NCBI GenBank assembly: GCA_014802435.1
Contig: JAAVCG010000005.1
Location: 276,354-340,353 of the forward strand
Source: Bacteroides sp.
GTDB lineage: Bacteria; Bacteroidota; Bacteroidia; Bacteroidales; Muribaculaceae
Reading direction: 5' to 3'
Length of the DNA stretch: 64,000 bases
Made by a program: the position numbers and the translations under genes. Positions 54,371 through 62,026 of the stretch are shown here, one piece after another. The first letter of the stretch is position 1. Each line of letters begins with the position of its first letter. The notes under the pieces were generated by a model, which did not search any database, had not been told where the DNA came from, and saw nothing but the letters and a program-made list of their open reading frames with translations.

Positions 54371-54992
54371 TATATCTCATTATAGTCATGCCGTCACGTA
54401 TCGGCAAAATTACCGGAGAAAACTCCTCCGAATGTTCGCTGACATAGTCATTAAACTCTCTGATGCCCTCGGTTTGTCCATCTTTGAGCCTCGGGTCAGT
54501 AACTTTGCCATCCCAGAGAGTGTTATCGGCAAGAATGATTGCTCCGGGTTTCAGATTAGGGATTAAAAGCTGAAGATAACGCAAGTATTCCCTCTTATTG
54601 GCGTCGATAAAAATCAGGTCCCACTGCTCATGAAGTTTCTGAATCAGCTCTGAAGCATCGCCGATATGGAGCTTAATCCGCCCGTCATTAGCGGCAAAGA
54701 GCTCTCGGAGCTGAGTCTCATCTTCATCATTATGTTCAATGGTGTGAAGTTCGCCGTCTGCAGTCAAGCCCTCGGCCAGACAGAGCGCCGAATAGCCGGT
54801 AAAAGTGCCCAATTCAAGGATTCTGCGCGGCCTGACCATATGGCTGATCATTGAAAGGAGCCGACCCTGCAGATGACCGGAACATTGGCGGGAATAGAGA
54901 TGATAAAGTTGCGTCCGGCGGTTTAACAGACGCAGATGTTCCGGCTCCGGTTCAATGTGGGCTAAAATGTATTCTTCCAGTTCGGAATTCAC
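54336..54992 (-). CDS. Class I SAM-dependent O-methyltransferase
   Basis: 218 aa, methyltransferase_3 (catechol O-methyltransferase-like) family. SAM motif ILELGTFTGYSALCLAE; IEHNDEDE; FIDANKREYLRYL and LADNTLWDGKV are the metal/substrate segments of this family. The start is GTG at 54992 within GTGA overlapping aroQ; upstream sequence belongs to aroQ. The substrate is unknown, and its place after aroQ does not define one. Confidence 0.88.
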   Translation of the reverse strand: MNSELEEYILAHIEPEPEHLRLLNRRTQLYHLYSRQCSGHLQGRLLSMISHMVRPRRILELGTFTGYSALCLAEGLTADGELHTIEHNDEDETQLRELFAANDGRIKLHIGDASELIQKLHEQWDLIFIDANKREYLRYLQLLIPNLKPGAIILADNTLWDGKVTDPRLKDGQTEGIREFNDYVSEHSEEFSPVILPIRDGMTIMRYNGTGSVTQNNI

Positions 54993-55408
54993 GAGTGTAT
55001 GAGGGCCTCCACTCCCAGTCGATAGCTGTCGAGCCCGAATCCGGCAATCACGCCGCGGCAAACAGGGCTGATTTTTGAGTCCCTGCGGAAGGGTTCGCGC
55101 GAGTGGACATTTGAAATGTGGACCTCGACAACCGGAAGCTCAATGGCCGAAATGGCATCAGCAATTGCTATCGAAGTATGGGTATACGCTCCGGCATTGA
55201 GCACAATTCCGGCGTAGGTCCGGTCAAAACCAACCTCATGAAGCTTATCGATAATCGCCCCTTCATGATTGCTCTGGAAATACTCAATCTCATAGAGCTG
55301 ACGAAGTTGCTCCAGGCAAGTTTCCATGGTTTGTGACCCATAGATTCCCGGTTCGCGACGGCCCAGAAGGTTCAGATTCGGGCCATTGATAATCAATACT
55401 TTATTCAT
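54989..55408 (-). CDS. aroQ: 3-dehydroquinate dehydratase, type II
   Basis: 139 aa, shikimate pathway. INGPNLNLLGRREPGIYG at the N-terminus holds the active-site Arg and Tyr; FQSNHEGAIIDKLHE and LNAGAYTHTSIAIADA (His) are conserved, as is VEVHISNVHSREPFR. Normal length, dodecameric family. It overlaps both neighbours by 4 bases. Confidence 0.96.
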   Translation of the reverse strand: MNKVLIINGPNLNLLGRREPGIYGSQTMETCLEQLRQLYEIEYFQSNHEGAIIDKLHEVGFDRTYAGIVLNAGAYTHTSIAIADAISAIELPVVEVHISNVHSREPFRRDSKISPVCRGVIAGFGLDSYRLGVEALIHS

Positions 55409-56118
55409 AACAGAGAGATTATTTGCTGTTTGAGCTGATGAGCATCAGTAGCGGTGATGACGGGTAACCCCGCGTTCTTAAATTCATGGTAAACGAGCTT
55501 TTCCTGAGGGTTCTCTGAGGTGACGATTCCGGCCACGCATCCGTTCATTTCCGAGTAAACATCTTCCTGCTCGCCCCTCCAGTCAATTCTGCCGCGAAGT
55601 TCAGGAGTCTTGGATAGTTTCAGTAGCGGCGAAACAATCTTTGCCTCACCTTCTCCGACAACCTTCAATCCGACCTCCGGAATTTCCTTGAGCACCTCCA
55701 AGAGAGTGCGCAGACCGCAATGTTTGGTTATATACCCAATCCAAATCAGGGAGTTACCCTGTTTAACGGGTTTAACCTCCGGAAGAAAAATCTTATCGGA
55801 TAAATCCTTGATTTCCACTTGAGGCATCTTGGCCAGAGATATGGCCTGACGCATTTTCGGAATGAGAGCCGATGAGTAGATGACCACCTCATCTGGATTC
55901 GTCAGCCGGAGCAGACGGCTCAATCTGAGCGCTCCGAAGAGCCCGCTCATGTTCAGCCGTCTGACATCACTTATGCCCGCCCGGTTCAGCCGCCGTTCAA
56001 GGTCTTCATTGCCCTCGGTGACGACGATTCCTCCGGCTTTTAATGCAGAGTTAAGCGCGGAAGTGGCATCGCCACTCCAGCGCTTTCCTGCAAAACAATG
56101 TAGCTGTTTGGTAATCAT
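55405..56118 (-). CDS. Reduced glycosyltransferase-like protein
   Basis: 237 aa from ATG 56118 (MITKQLHC). The second half resembles the nucleotide-sugar half of GT4/GT-B enzymes: [28 protein letters not shown], and a [19 protein letters not shown] segment where GT4 proteins usually have EGFGLVxLEAMAxGxPVI. The first half is much shorter than in GT-B enzymes, and the E-x7-E acceptor motif is altered. The donor and acceptor are unknown, and it may be inactive. It is wedged between trmD and aroQ by 4-base overlaps. Confidence 0.6.
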   Translation of the reverse strand: MITKQLHCFAGKRWSGDATSALNSALKAGGIVVTEGNEDLERRLNRAGISDVRRLNMSGLFGALRLSRLLRLTNPDEVVIYSSALIPKMRQAISLAKMPQVEIKDLSDKIFLPEVKPVKQGNSLIWIGYITKHCGLRTLLEVLKEIPEVGLKVVGEGEAKIVSPLLKLSKTPELRGRIDWRGEQEDVYSEMNGCVAGIVTSENPQEKLVYHEFKNAGLPVITATDAHQLKQQIISLL

Positions 56119-56789
56119 TTCAGTAAGTCCGGACGTAACCGTTGAGTGCGTTCCAGGGCCATCTCCTGACGCCATTCCGCAATTTTAGCCTCATGGCCGG
56201 AAAGGAGTATTTCAGGAACTTTCCATCCGTTATAATCCGCCGGACGAGTATAAACCGGCGGAGCCAGTAGATTATCCTGAAACGAATCGCTCAGGGCGCT
56301 CTGCTCGTCGCCGAGAACTCCCGGAATCAGTCTGACCATAGCGTCAGCAATGACGATAGCGGGAATCTCGCCCCCGGTCAATACATAGTCGCCAATGGAT
56401 ATTTCCTTAGTAATCAGATGCTCGCGAATGCGCCAGTCTACTCCTTTGTAGTGACCGCAGAGAATGATGACGTTATCCAGCAGCGACAGTGAATTGGCCA
56501 TGGGCTGAGTCAGCAGGTCGCCGTCGGGCGACGTGAAAATCACTTCATCATAATTCCGCTCGGCTTTGAGGGCAGCGATGCATCGGTCAACAGGTTCAAC
56601 CTGTATAACCATGCCGGCCTCTCCGCCAAAGGGATAATCATCCACTTTCCTGTGTTTGTTAGTGGTGTAATCCCTCAGATTATGAACGTGGAATTCAGCC
56701 AGACCCTTGGTTTGCGCACGCTTGAGAATGGAGCAGCTCAGGGGCGACTCCAGCATCTCAGGCAGTACGGTCAGAATGTCAATTCTCAT
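56115..56789 (-). CDS. trmD: tRNA (guanine-37-N1)-methyltransferase
   Basis: 224 aa, SPOUT trefoil-knot enzyme. [11 protein letters not shown] opens the protein; [23 protein letters not shown] and [14 protein letters not shown] make up the knot and SAM pocket. Normal length. Here it is not with rpsP/rimM/rplS, but directly after metK, whose product is its methyl donor; the stop of metK shares one base with its start. Confidence 0.96.
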   Translation of the reverse strand: MRIDILTVLPEMLESPLSCSILKRAQTKGLAEFHVHNLRDYTTNKHRKVDDYPFGGEAGMVIQVEPVDRCIAALKAERNYDEVIFTSPDGDLLTQPMANSLSLLDNVIILCGHYKGVDWRIREHLITKEISIGDYVLTGGEIPAIVIADAMVRLIPGVLGDEQSALSDSFQDNLLAPPVYTRPADYNGWKVPEILLSGHEAKIAEWRQEMALERTQRLRPDLLK

Positions 56790-58048
56790 CAGTCGATGTT
56801 AAACGCTTTCTTAACTTCGTCAACCATGTCAAGTTTCTCCCAACCGAAGAGTTCCACCTCTACGGTGCGGTCACCCATATAGCGAGACTTGAATGTGCGG
56901 TTTACTTTTTCAGGCTGACGGCCGAAATGGCCATACGAGGCAGTTGCCTGATAGATGGGTTTACGCAGACCGAAGCGCTTCTCAATTGCGTAAGGAGTCA
57001 TATTGAAAATTCCCTTGACAATTTCAGAGATTTCCGCATCGGTCTTGTTGACTTTGGCAGTTCCGTAAGTATTGACATTGATACTTACGGGCTGAGCAAC
57101 ACCAATTGCGTAAGCAACCTGAACGAGGGCTTCGTCAGCAACTCCGGCGGCTACGAGATTCTTGGCTATATGGCGTGCAGCATAAGCGGCTGAGCGGTCA
57201 ACCTTCGAGGGGTCTTTTCCGGAAAATGCGCCGCCACCATGCGCGCCTCGGCCGCCATATGTGTCAACGATGATTTTGCGGCCGGTGAGACCCGTGTCGC
57301 CATGTGGGCCACCGATAACGAATTTGCCGGTGGGGTTAACATGAACTTTCACCGGATTATAAAGCGCACGCACCTCCTCAGGGAGCTTGGCCAATACGCG
57401 GGGAATGACAATGTTATTTACGTCGTCTTCAATCTGCTGGCGCATGGCTTCGTCATCGTCCATGAACTCGTCATGCTGAGTAGATACAACAACCGTGTGG
57501 ATGCGTACGGGCTTGCGGGTATCGCCGTCATATTCAACCGTTACCTGGCTCTTTGAGTCCGGGCGAAGATAGGTCATTTCCTTCCCTTCACGGCGAATAT
57601 CGCTGAGTTCCTTAAGAATCATATGAGAGAGCTCAAGAGTCAGGGGCATCAGGTTTGCAGTTTCGTTGACTGCATAGCCGAACATCATGCCCTGGTCACC
57701 GGCTCCTTGATTTTCGGGGTCTTCACGTTCAACTCCGCGGTTGATGTCGCGGCTCTGTTCATGGATGGCGGAGAGAAGTCCGCATGATTCCGCTTCAAAT
57801 TTGAGTTCGCTGTCGTTATAGCCAATTTCGCTGATTACGTTGCGAACAACCTCATGAAGGTCAACATAAGCGTCGCTCTTCACTTCGCCGGCAACTACGA
57901 CCTGACCGGTCGTCACCAGGGTCTCACATGCAACTTTACTCTCGGGATCATAGGCCAACAGATGGTCCAGGATCGCGTCTGAAATCTGGTCAGCAACCTT
58001 ATCGGGATGTCCCTCAGATACTGACTCACTTGTAAACAAGTAGTTCAT
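56789..58048 (-). CDS. metK: S-adenosylmethionine synthetase
   Basis: 419 aa. [20 protein letters not shown] at the N-terminus; [27 protein letters not shown] and [16 protein letters not shown] are diagnostic. The longer central segment typical of Bacteroidetes MetK is present. The ATG at 58048 is chosen over a TTG at 58054. First gene of the chain to the exonuclease. It has an 80-base upstream gap with an inverted repeat but no clear -7 box. Confidence 0.97.
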   Translation of the reverse strand: MNYLFTSESVSEGHPDKVADQISDAILDHLLAYDPESKVACETLVTTGQVVVAGEVKSDAYVDLHEVVRNVISEIGYNDSELKFEAESCGLLSAIHEQSRDINRGVEREDPENQGAGDQGMMFGYAVNETANLMPLTLELSHMILKELSDIRREGKEMTYLRPDSKSQVTVEYDGDTRKPVRIHTVVVSTQHDEFMDDDEAMRQQIEDDVNNIVIPRVLAKLPEEVRALYNPVKVHVNPTGKFVIGGPHGDTGLTGRKIIVDTYGGRGAHGGGAFSGKDPSKVDRSAAYAARHIAKNLVAAGVADEALVQVAYAIGVAQPVSINVNTYGTAKVNKTDAEISEIVKGIFNMTPYAIEKRFGLRKPIYQATASYGHFGRQPEKVNRTFKSRYMGDRTVEVELFGWEKLDMVDEVKKAFNID

Positions 58049-58079
58049 AAGCAATTAAAATTTTAGCATTTTTTATTAT

Positions 58080-58110
58080 GGTGGTTGCAAGCAGACAAAT
58101 TTGTCCACCT
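58080..58110. repeat. Inverted repeat upstream of metK
   Basis: GGTGG...CCACC arms enclose a palindrome GACAAATTTGTC and a TTGC-AAGCA patch. On the plus strand it is followed by a T-rich tract. It may be an attenuator, operator or weak terminator of the upstream lemA/FKBP transcript; function is not established. Confidence 0.35.
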
Positions 58111-58130
58111 CTTTTTTTGTTTTTTCTTCT

Positions 58131-58661
58131 TTACGGTCTGACTTCGTAAGCCGGAATGTCTCTCAGCTCTATTTCAAAGCGCAACACGGAATAAGGCAAA
58201 ATAGCCCCGATTGATGATGTACCGTAGCCTGACTCATAAGGAACGAGCACTTCAACCGTGTCGCCCACCTTCATGTTCTCCATGGCTATAACCCATCCGG
58301 GAATCAGACTCTTCAGATTCATGGTCACTACGCTGTCTGTTGCCAGATAAGAGGAATCAAACGGAGTGCCGTCATAGAGCCATCCCTTATACTTGACGGA
58401 GACGCTCGAAGTGTAGAGCGGAGTCAGGTTCTCCTCAGTCTTGCTGCGGTCATTGAGCCAGCGCATCCTGACGTTCAGGTCCTGATTCCATTCCGGGACG
58501 AACTTCTGATACCGGCCCGTCTGGATTTGCTCCTCAAGCCAGTTGTCGTTGGCTTCACGCCAGTCCTGATAGTCATTCCATAATTTCTCGTCTTCACTCA
58601 GACAGGAGACAAAAGCCGGAGCAAGAATGATTCCGAGCAAATATGTAAGTGATTTCTTCAT
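58131..58661 (-). CDS. FKBP-type peptidyl-prolyl isomerase lipoprotein
   Basis: 176 aa with signal peptide and lipobox FVSC. The first 80 mature residues are a charged, helical stretch; the C-terminal half is an FKBP domain with VKYKGWLYDGTPFDSSY, IPGWVIAMENMKVGDTVEVLVP and YGTSSIGAILPYSVLRFEIEL. The AI.P (here AILP) and Y-G pocket residues are kept. It lies 9 bases after lemA; end of the glyS chain. Confidence 0.88.
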   Translation of the reverse strand: MKKSLTYLLGIILAPAFVSCLSEDEKLWNDYQDWREANDNWLEEQIQTGRYQKFVPEWNQDLNVRMRWLNDRSKTEENLTPLYTSSVSVKYKGWLYDGTPFDSSYLATDSVVTMNLKSLIPGWVIAMENMKVGDTVEVLVPYESGYGTSSIGAILPYSVLRFEIELRDIPAYEVRP

Positions 58662-58670
58662 ATTTCTTTA

Positions 58671-59264
58671 TCAGAATTTTACTGTCGGGGCTACTTCTGC
58701 ACCCTCAGCTGCTGAAAAATAGGGCTTCTTCCGGAAGCCGAAAAATCCGGCGAAAATATTGTTCGGGAATGTGGCAATCTCGGTGTTATACTCCCTCGCT
58801 ATATCATTATACTCCGTGCGAGCATATTGAATCCGGTTTTCAGTTCCGGTATACTCATCCTGAAATTTAAGGAAGTTTTCATTGGCCTTGAGTTCCGGAT
58901 AAGCCTCCGATACGGCTAAGAGAGACTTCATGGCGCCGGAGAGTTGATTCTGAGCCTGAGTATATTGCTTGAGGCTTTCCTCTGAGAGCGAATCAACGTT
59001 GAGGGTGATTGACCCTACCTTGGCGCGCGCCTCGGTGACCGCCTGCAGAGTGGTGCTTTCATGCGTAGCATAGCCCTTAACGGTTTCAACGAGGTTAGGA
59101 ATCAGTTCGGCGCGACGCTGATACTGAGTCTCGACATTGCTCCAGGCGCTTTCTACTTCGTTCTGCAGGGAAATCATGGAATTGTACTTGCTACATCCCG
59201 TGCCACACAAGAGGCCGAAAAGAGCAAGTACAATGATGATGACAACGTAAAGAGTATTCTTCAT
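58671..59264 (-). CDS. lemA: LemA family protein
   Basis: 197 aa, one N-terminal membrane helix (about 4-20) with a Cys at 24 (GTGC) that could be lipidated, then a long helical domain: NEVESAWSNVETQYQRRAEL, IPNLVETVKGYA, TEARAKV and YNTEIATFPNN are the LemA signature segments. The role is unsettled; it is commonly membrane-anchored. It lies 4 bases after glyS. Confidence 0.92.
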   Translation of the reverse strand: MKNTLYVVIIIVLALFGLLCGTGCSKYNSMISLQNEVESAWSNVETQYQRRAELIPNLVETVKGYATHESTTLQAVTEARAKVGSITLNVDSLSEESLKQYTQAQNQLSGAMKSLLAVSEAYPELKANENFLKFQDEYTGTENRIQYARTEYNDIAREYNTEIATFPNNIFAGFFGFRKKPYFSAAEGAEVAPTVKF

Positions 59265-59268
59265 CCTT

Positions 59269-60813
59269 TTATTTAAGTTTGCGAAGCAATGAGTTGATGC
59301 TTACGCTATTATGGATAAGCTTATGGAGGTCATCAATGCTAACGCGTGACTGCTGCATCGAGTCGCGTTCACGGAGAGTGACGGTGTTATCCTCCAGGGT
59401 CTGATGGTCAACGGTGATGCAGAAGGGAGTGCCGATTGCATCCTGGCGGCGATAACGCTTGCCAATGGAGTCCTTCTCATCATAATGAGTTGAGAAATCA
59501 AACTTCAGGTCATCAACAATCTCGCGAGCCTTTTCAGGCAGTCCGTCCTTCTTGACCAGAGGCATTACGGCACACTTGACCGGAGCCAACGGCGCGGGCA
59601 GATGAAGAACTACTCGCTTATCGCCGCCTTCAAGCTGCTGCTCTTCATAGCTCGAGCAAAGAACTGAAAGGAACATGCGGTCAACGCCGATTGACGTTTC
59701 AATTACATAAGGAGTATAGCTCTCATTGAGCTCGGGATCAAAGTATTTGATGTTTTTGCCGGAGTACTTTTCATGCTGACTCAGGTCAAAGTTAGTGCGG
59801 CTGTGAATACCTTCCACTTCCTTGAAACCGAAGGGCATACGGAATTCAATATCAGTTGCGGCATTGGCATAGTGAGCCAACTTTTCATGGTCGTGATAGC
59901 GATACTTATCGTCGCCGAGACCCAGGGCCTTGTGCCATTTCAGACGGAATTCCTTCCAGTTTTGGAACCATTCCAGTTCAGTGCCGGGGCGTACGAAGAA
60001 TTGCATTTCCATCTGCTCGAATTCGCGCATACGGAAAATGAACTGACGGGCAACGATTTCATTACGGAAAGCCTTACCGATTTGGGCAATACCGAAGGGA
60101 ATACGCATGCGGCCGGTCTTCTGCACATTAAGGAAGTTGACGAAGATGCCCTGAGCCGTTTCCGGACGGAGATAGACGGTCATGGCGCCATCAGCCGTTG
60201 AGCCCATCTCGGTGCGGAACATGAGGTTAAACTGGCGAACTTCAGTCCAGTTGCGGGTACCGCTGATAGGACATACGATTTCGCGGTCAATGATGATTTG
60301 ACGGAGCTCCTCAAGGTTGCTGTCGTTCATGGCCTGAGAGAAACGTTCATGGAGAGCGTCACGTTCAGCCTTGATGTCCAGGATTCGCTGATTGGTTTCG
60401 CGGAAAAGGGCTTCATCAAATGAGTCACCGAAGCGCTTGCGGGCCTTGGCCACTTCTTTTTCAATCTTGTCGTCGAGCTTGGCAATGTCTTCTTCAATCA
60501 GGACGTCAGCGCGATAACGCTTCTTGCTGTCACGATTGTCAATCAGGGGGTCATTGAACGCGTCAACGTGGCCCGAGGCCTTCCAGATGGTGGGGTGCAT
60601 GAAAATCGCAGAGTCGATGCCTACGATGTTTTCATGAAGCAGCGTCATAGCGTCCCACCAGTAACGCTTGATGTTATTTTTCAGTTCTACGCCGTTTTGA
60701 CCATAGTCATATACGGCAGAGAGGCCGTCATAGATCTCACTTGAGGGGAACACGAAGCCGTATTCCTTGGCGTGGGAAACGATTTTCTTAAATACGTCGT
60801 CTTGTTGTGCCAT
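59269..60813 (-). CDS. glyS: Glycyl-tRNA synthetase, single-chain type
   Basis: 514 aa class II synthetase (alpha2, eukaryote/archaea-like) charging tRNA-Gly. Motif 2 region FRNEIVARQFIFRMREFEQMEMQ, motif 1 around SAIFMHPTIWKASGHVDAF, motif 3 SIGVDRMFLSVL, and the C-terminal anticodon domain with APVKCAVMPLVKK. It differs from the GlyQ/GlyS tetramer of E. coli. First gene of the glyS-lemA-FKBP chain. Confidence 0.96.
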   Translation of the reverse strand: MAQQDDVFKKIVSHAKEYGFVFPSSEIYDGLSAVYDYGQNGVELKNNIKRYWWDAMTLLHENIVGIDSAIFMHPTIWKASGHVDAFNDPLIDNRDSKKRYRADVLIEEDIAKLDDKIEKEVAKARKRFGDSFDEALFRETNQRILDIKAERDALHERFSQAMNDSNLEELRQIIIDREIVCPISGTRNWTEVRQFNLMFRTEMGSTADGAMTVYLRPETAQGIFVNFLNVQKTGRMRIPFGIAQIGKAFRNEIVARQFIFRMREFEQMEMQFFVRPGTELEWFQNWKEFRLKWHKALGLGDDKYRYHDHEKLAHYANAATDIEFRMPFGFKEVEGIHSRTNFDLSQHEKYSGKNIKYFDPELNESYTPYVIETSIGVDRMFLSVLCSSYEEQQLEGGDKRVVLHLPAPLAPVKCAVMPLVKKDGLPEKAREIVDDLKFDFSTHYDEKDSIGKRYRRQDAIGTPFCITVDHQTLEDNTVTLRERDSMQQSRVSIDDLHKLIHNSVSINSLLRKLK

Positions 60814-60848
60814 ATGAAAGATTGGTAAAGTTTTTTTAATTCAGACTG

Positions 60849-60882
60849 CAAATTTACGCATAATTTTCATAAAAACCGCAAA
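60849..60882 (-). promoter_or_regulatory. Promoter of glyS
   Basis: TTTG (60882-60879), 22 bases, then TAAATTTG (60856-60849) on the minus strand. The spacer is slightly longer than the other sites. It leaves a leader of about 33 bases. Confidence 0.6.
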
Positions 60883-60926
60883 ATCCGCTTTTTTTTTGAA
60901 AAATCGTGAAATTTCGCCCCGAAAAG

Positions 60927-60957
60927 TTGCCTCTTCAATTTAAAATAACTAACTTTG
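60927..60957 (+). promoter_or_regulatory. Promoter of the frdCA operon
   Basis: TTG at 60927-60929, 20 bases, then TAACTTTG at 60950-60957. A complete consensus, about 60 bases before the frdC ATG and divergent from the glyS promoter. Confidence 0.82.
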
Positions 60958-61019
60958 CCGATAAATTAAATCAAAATTCACTCAATTAATCATCACAAAC
61001 AAACCCAACATTCTTTATC

Positions 61020-62003
61020 ATGTGGTTATTTAACTCGTCCATAGGCAAGAAATTCGTCATGGCTTTGACCGGAGCTTGCCTTGTCTTGTTTGTTACGTTT
61101 CACGTGTTGATGAATGCAGTGGCAATCTGTTGGCCCGACGCATATAATAAGGTGTGTCTTTTCCTCGGCGCCAACTGGTATGCCCTGGTGGCCTCTATGG
61201 GCCTCGGATTGCTCTTCGTAATCCACATCATCTACGCGTTAGTTCTCACCATCCAGAACCGCAAGGCTCGCGGCAATGACCGTTATGCGGTCAGCGTGCG
61301 CCCCAAGTCGGTTGAATGGTCGTCACAAAACATGCTCGTCCTCGGCATCGTTGTGCTCGCCTTCCTCGGCGTTCACCTCGTGCAGTTCTGGGCTCGCATG
61401 CAGGCTCAGGAAGTCATGGGCTCGCTCTACACCTATGAAGGCGTTGAGATTCCCGCCGCTGCCGGAACGCTCTTCCTTCAGATTGCCTTCCAGAGCTGGT
61501 GGACCCCGGTGGTTTACATCATCGGTTTCATCGCCCTCTGGTTCCATATGAACCATGGCTTCTGGTCAATGTGGCAGAGCTGCGGCTGGAACAACCAGAT
61601 CTGGCTCCCCCGCCTCAAGACCATCGCTTGCTGGTGGACCTCCATCGTTGTCGGCCTCTTCACCATCCAGGCTATCGTCTTCACCGTTCGCGCTCAGCAG
61701 AACTATTATCTGACCAACTCTGACCTCCAGGCTCAGTATCAGGAAATGATCAACGAACACCTTGAAGGCGTCCTGGCTCCCTACAATAGCCAGATGAGTG
61801 ACCTCTACAACCAGTATCAGGAAGCTCAGCAGAAAGGCGACTTCGCTCAAATCGGTCAAATCCAGCAGGAAGCTCAGAAAATCCAGGAAGAAATGCAGGA
61901 AATTCAAGTGGCTGCCGCTCAGAACTATCGCAACCTCATTGACCTCGCTACCGTGAAACCCGCTGAAGAGCCTACTGCTCCCGCCCTCCCTATTGAACAA
62001 TAA
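61020..62003 (+). CDS. frdC: Fumarate reductase/succinate dehydrogenase cytochrome b subunit with C-terminal extension
   Basis: 327 aa. Residues 1 to about 226 form a five-helix di-haem cytochrome b of the Wolinella/Bacteroidetes type; His residues at 28, 69, 119, 176 and 179 are candidate haem ligands or nearby. It passes electrons between menaquinol and the FrdAB arm. Residues about 227-327 are an added Gln/Glu-rich helical segment ([29 protein letters not shown]) ending in a Pro-rich tail. The usual Bacteroides subunit is near 230 aa, so the extension is unusual. Codons are strongly C-biased. Confidence 0.92.
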   Translation: MWLFNSSIGKKFVMALTGACLVLFVTFHVLMNAVAICWPDAYNKVCLFLGANWYALVASMGLGLLFVIHIIYALVLTIQNRKARGNDRYAVSVRPKSVEWSSQNMLVLGIVVLAFLGVHLVQFWARMQAQEVMGSLYTYEGVEIPAAAGTLFLQIAFQSWWTPVVYIIGFIALWFHMNHGFWSMWQSCGWNNQIWLPRLKTIACWWTSIVVGLFTIQAIVFTVRAQQNYYLTNSDLQAQYQEMINEHLEGVLAPYNSQMSDLYNQYQEAQQKGDFAQIGQIQQEAQKIQEEMQEIQVAAAQNYRNLIDLATVKPAEEPTAPALPIEQ

Positions 62004-62026
62004 TCAACCCACTTGACTCAACAAAT

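Noticed and set aside
58049..58130. SAM riboswitch before metK
   Set aside because: I could not match the inverted repeat to any known SAM riboswitch layout; kept only as an unassigned repeat.
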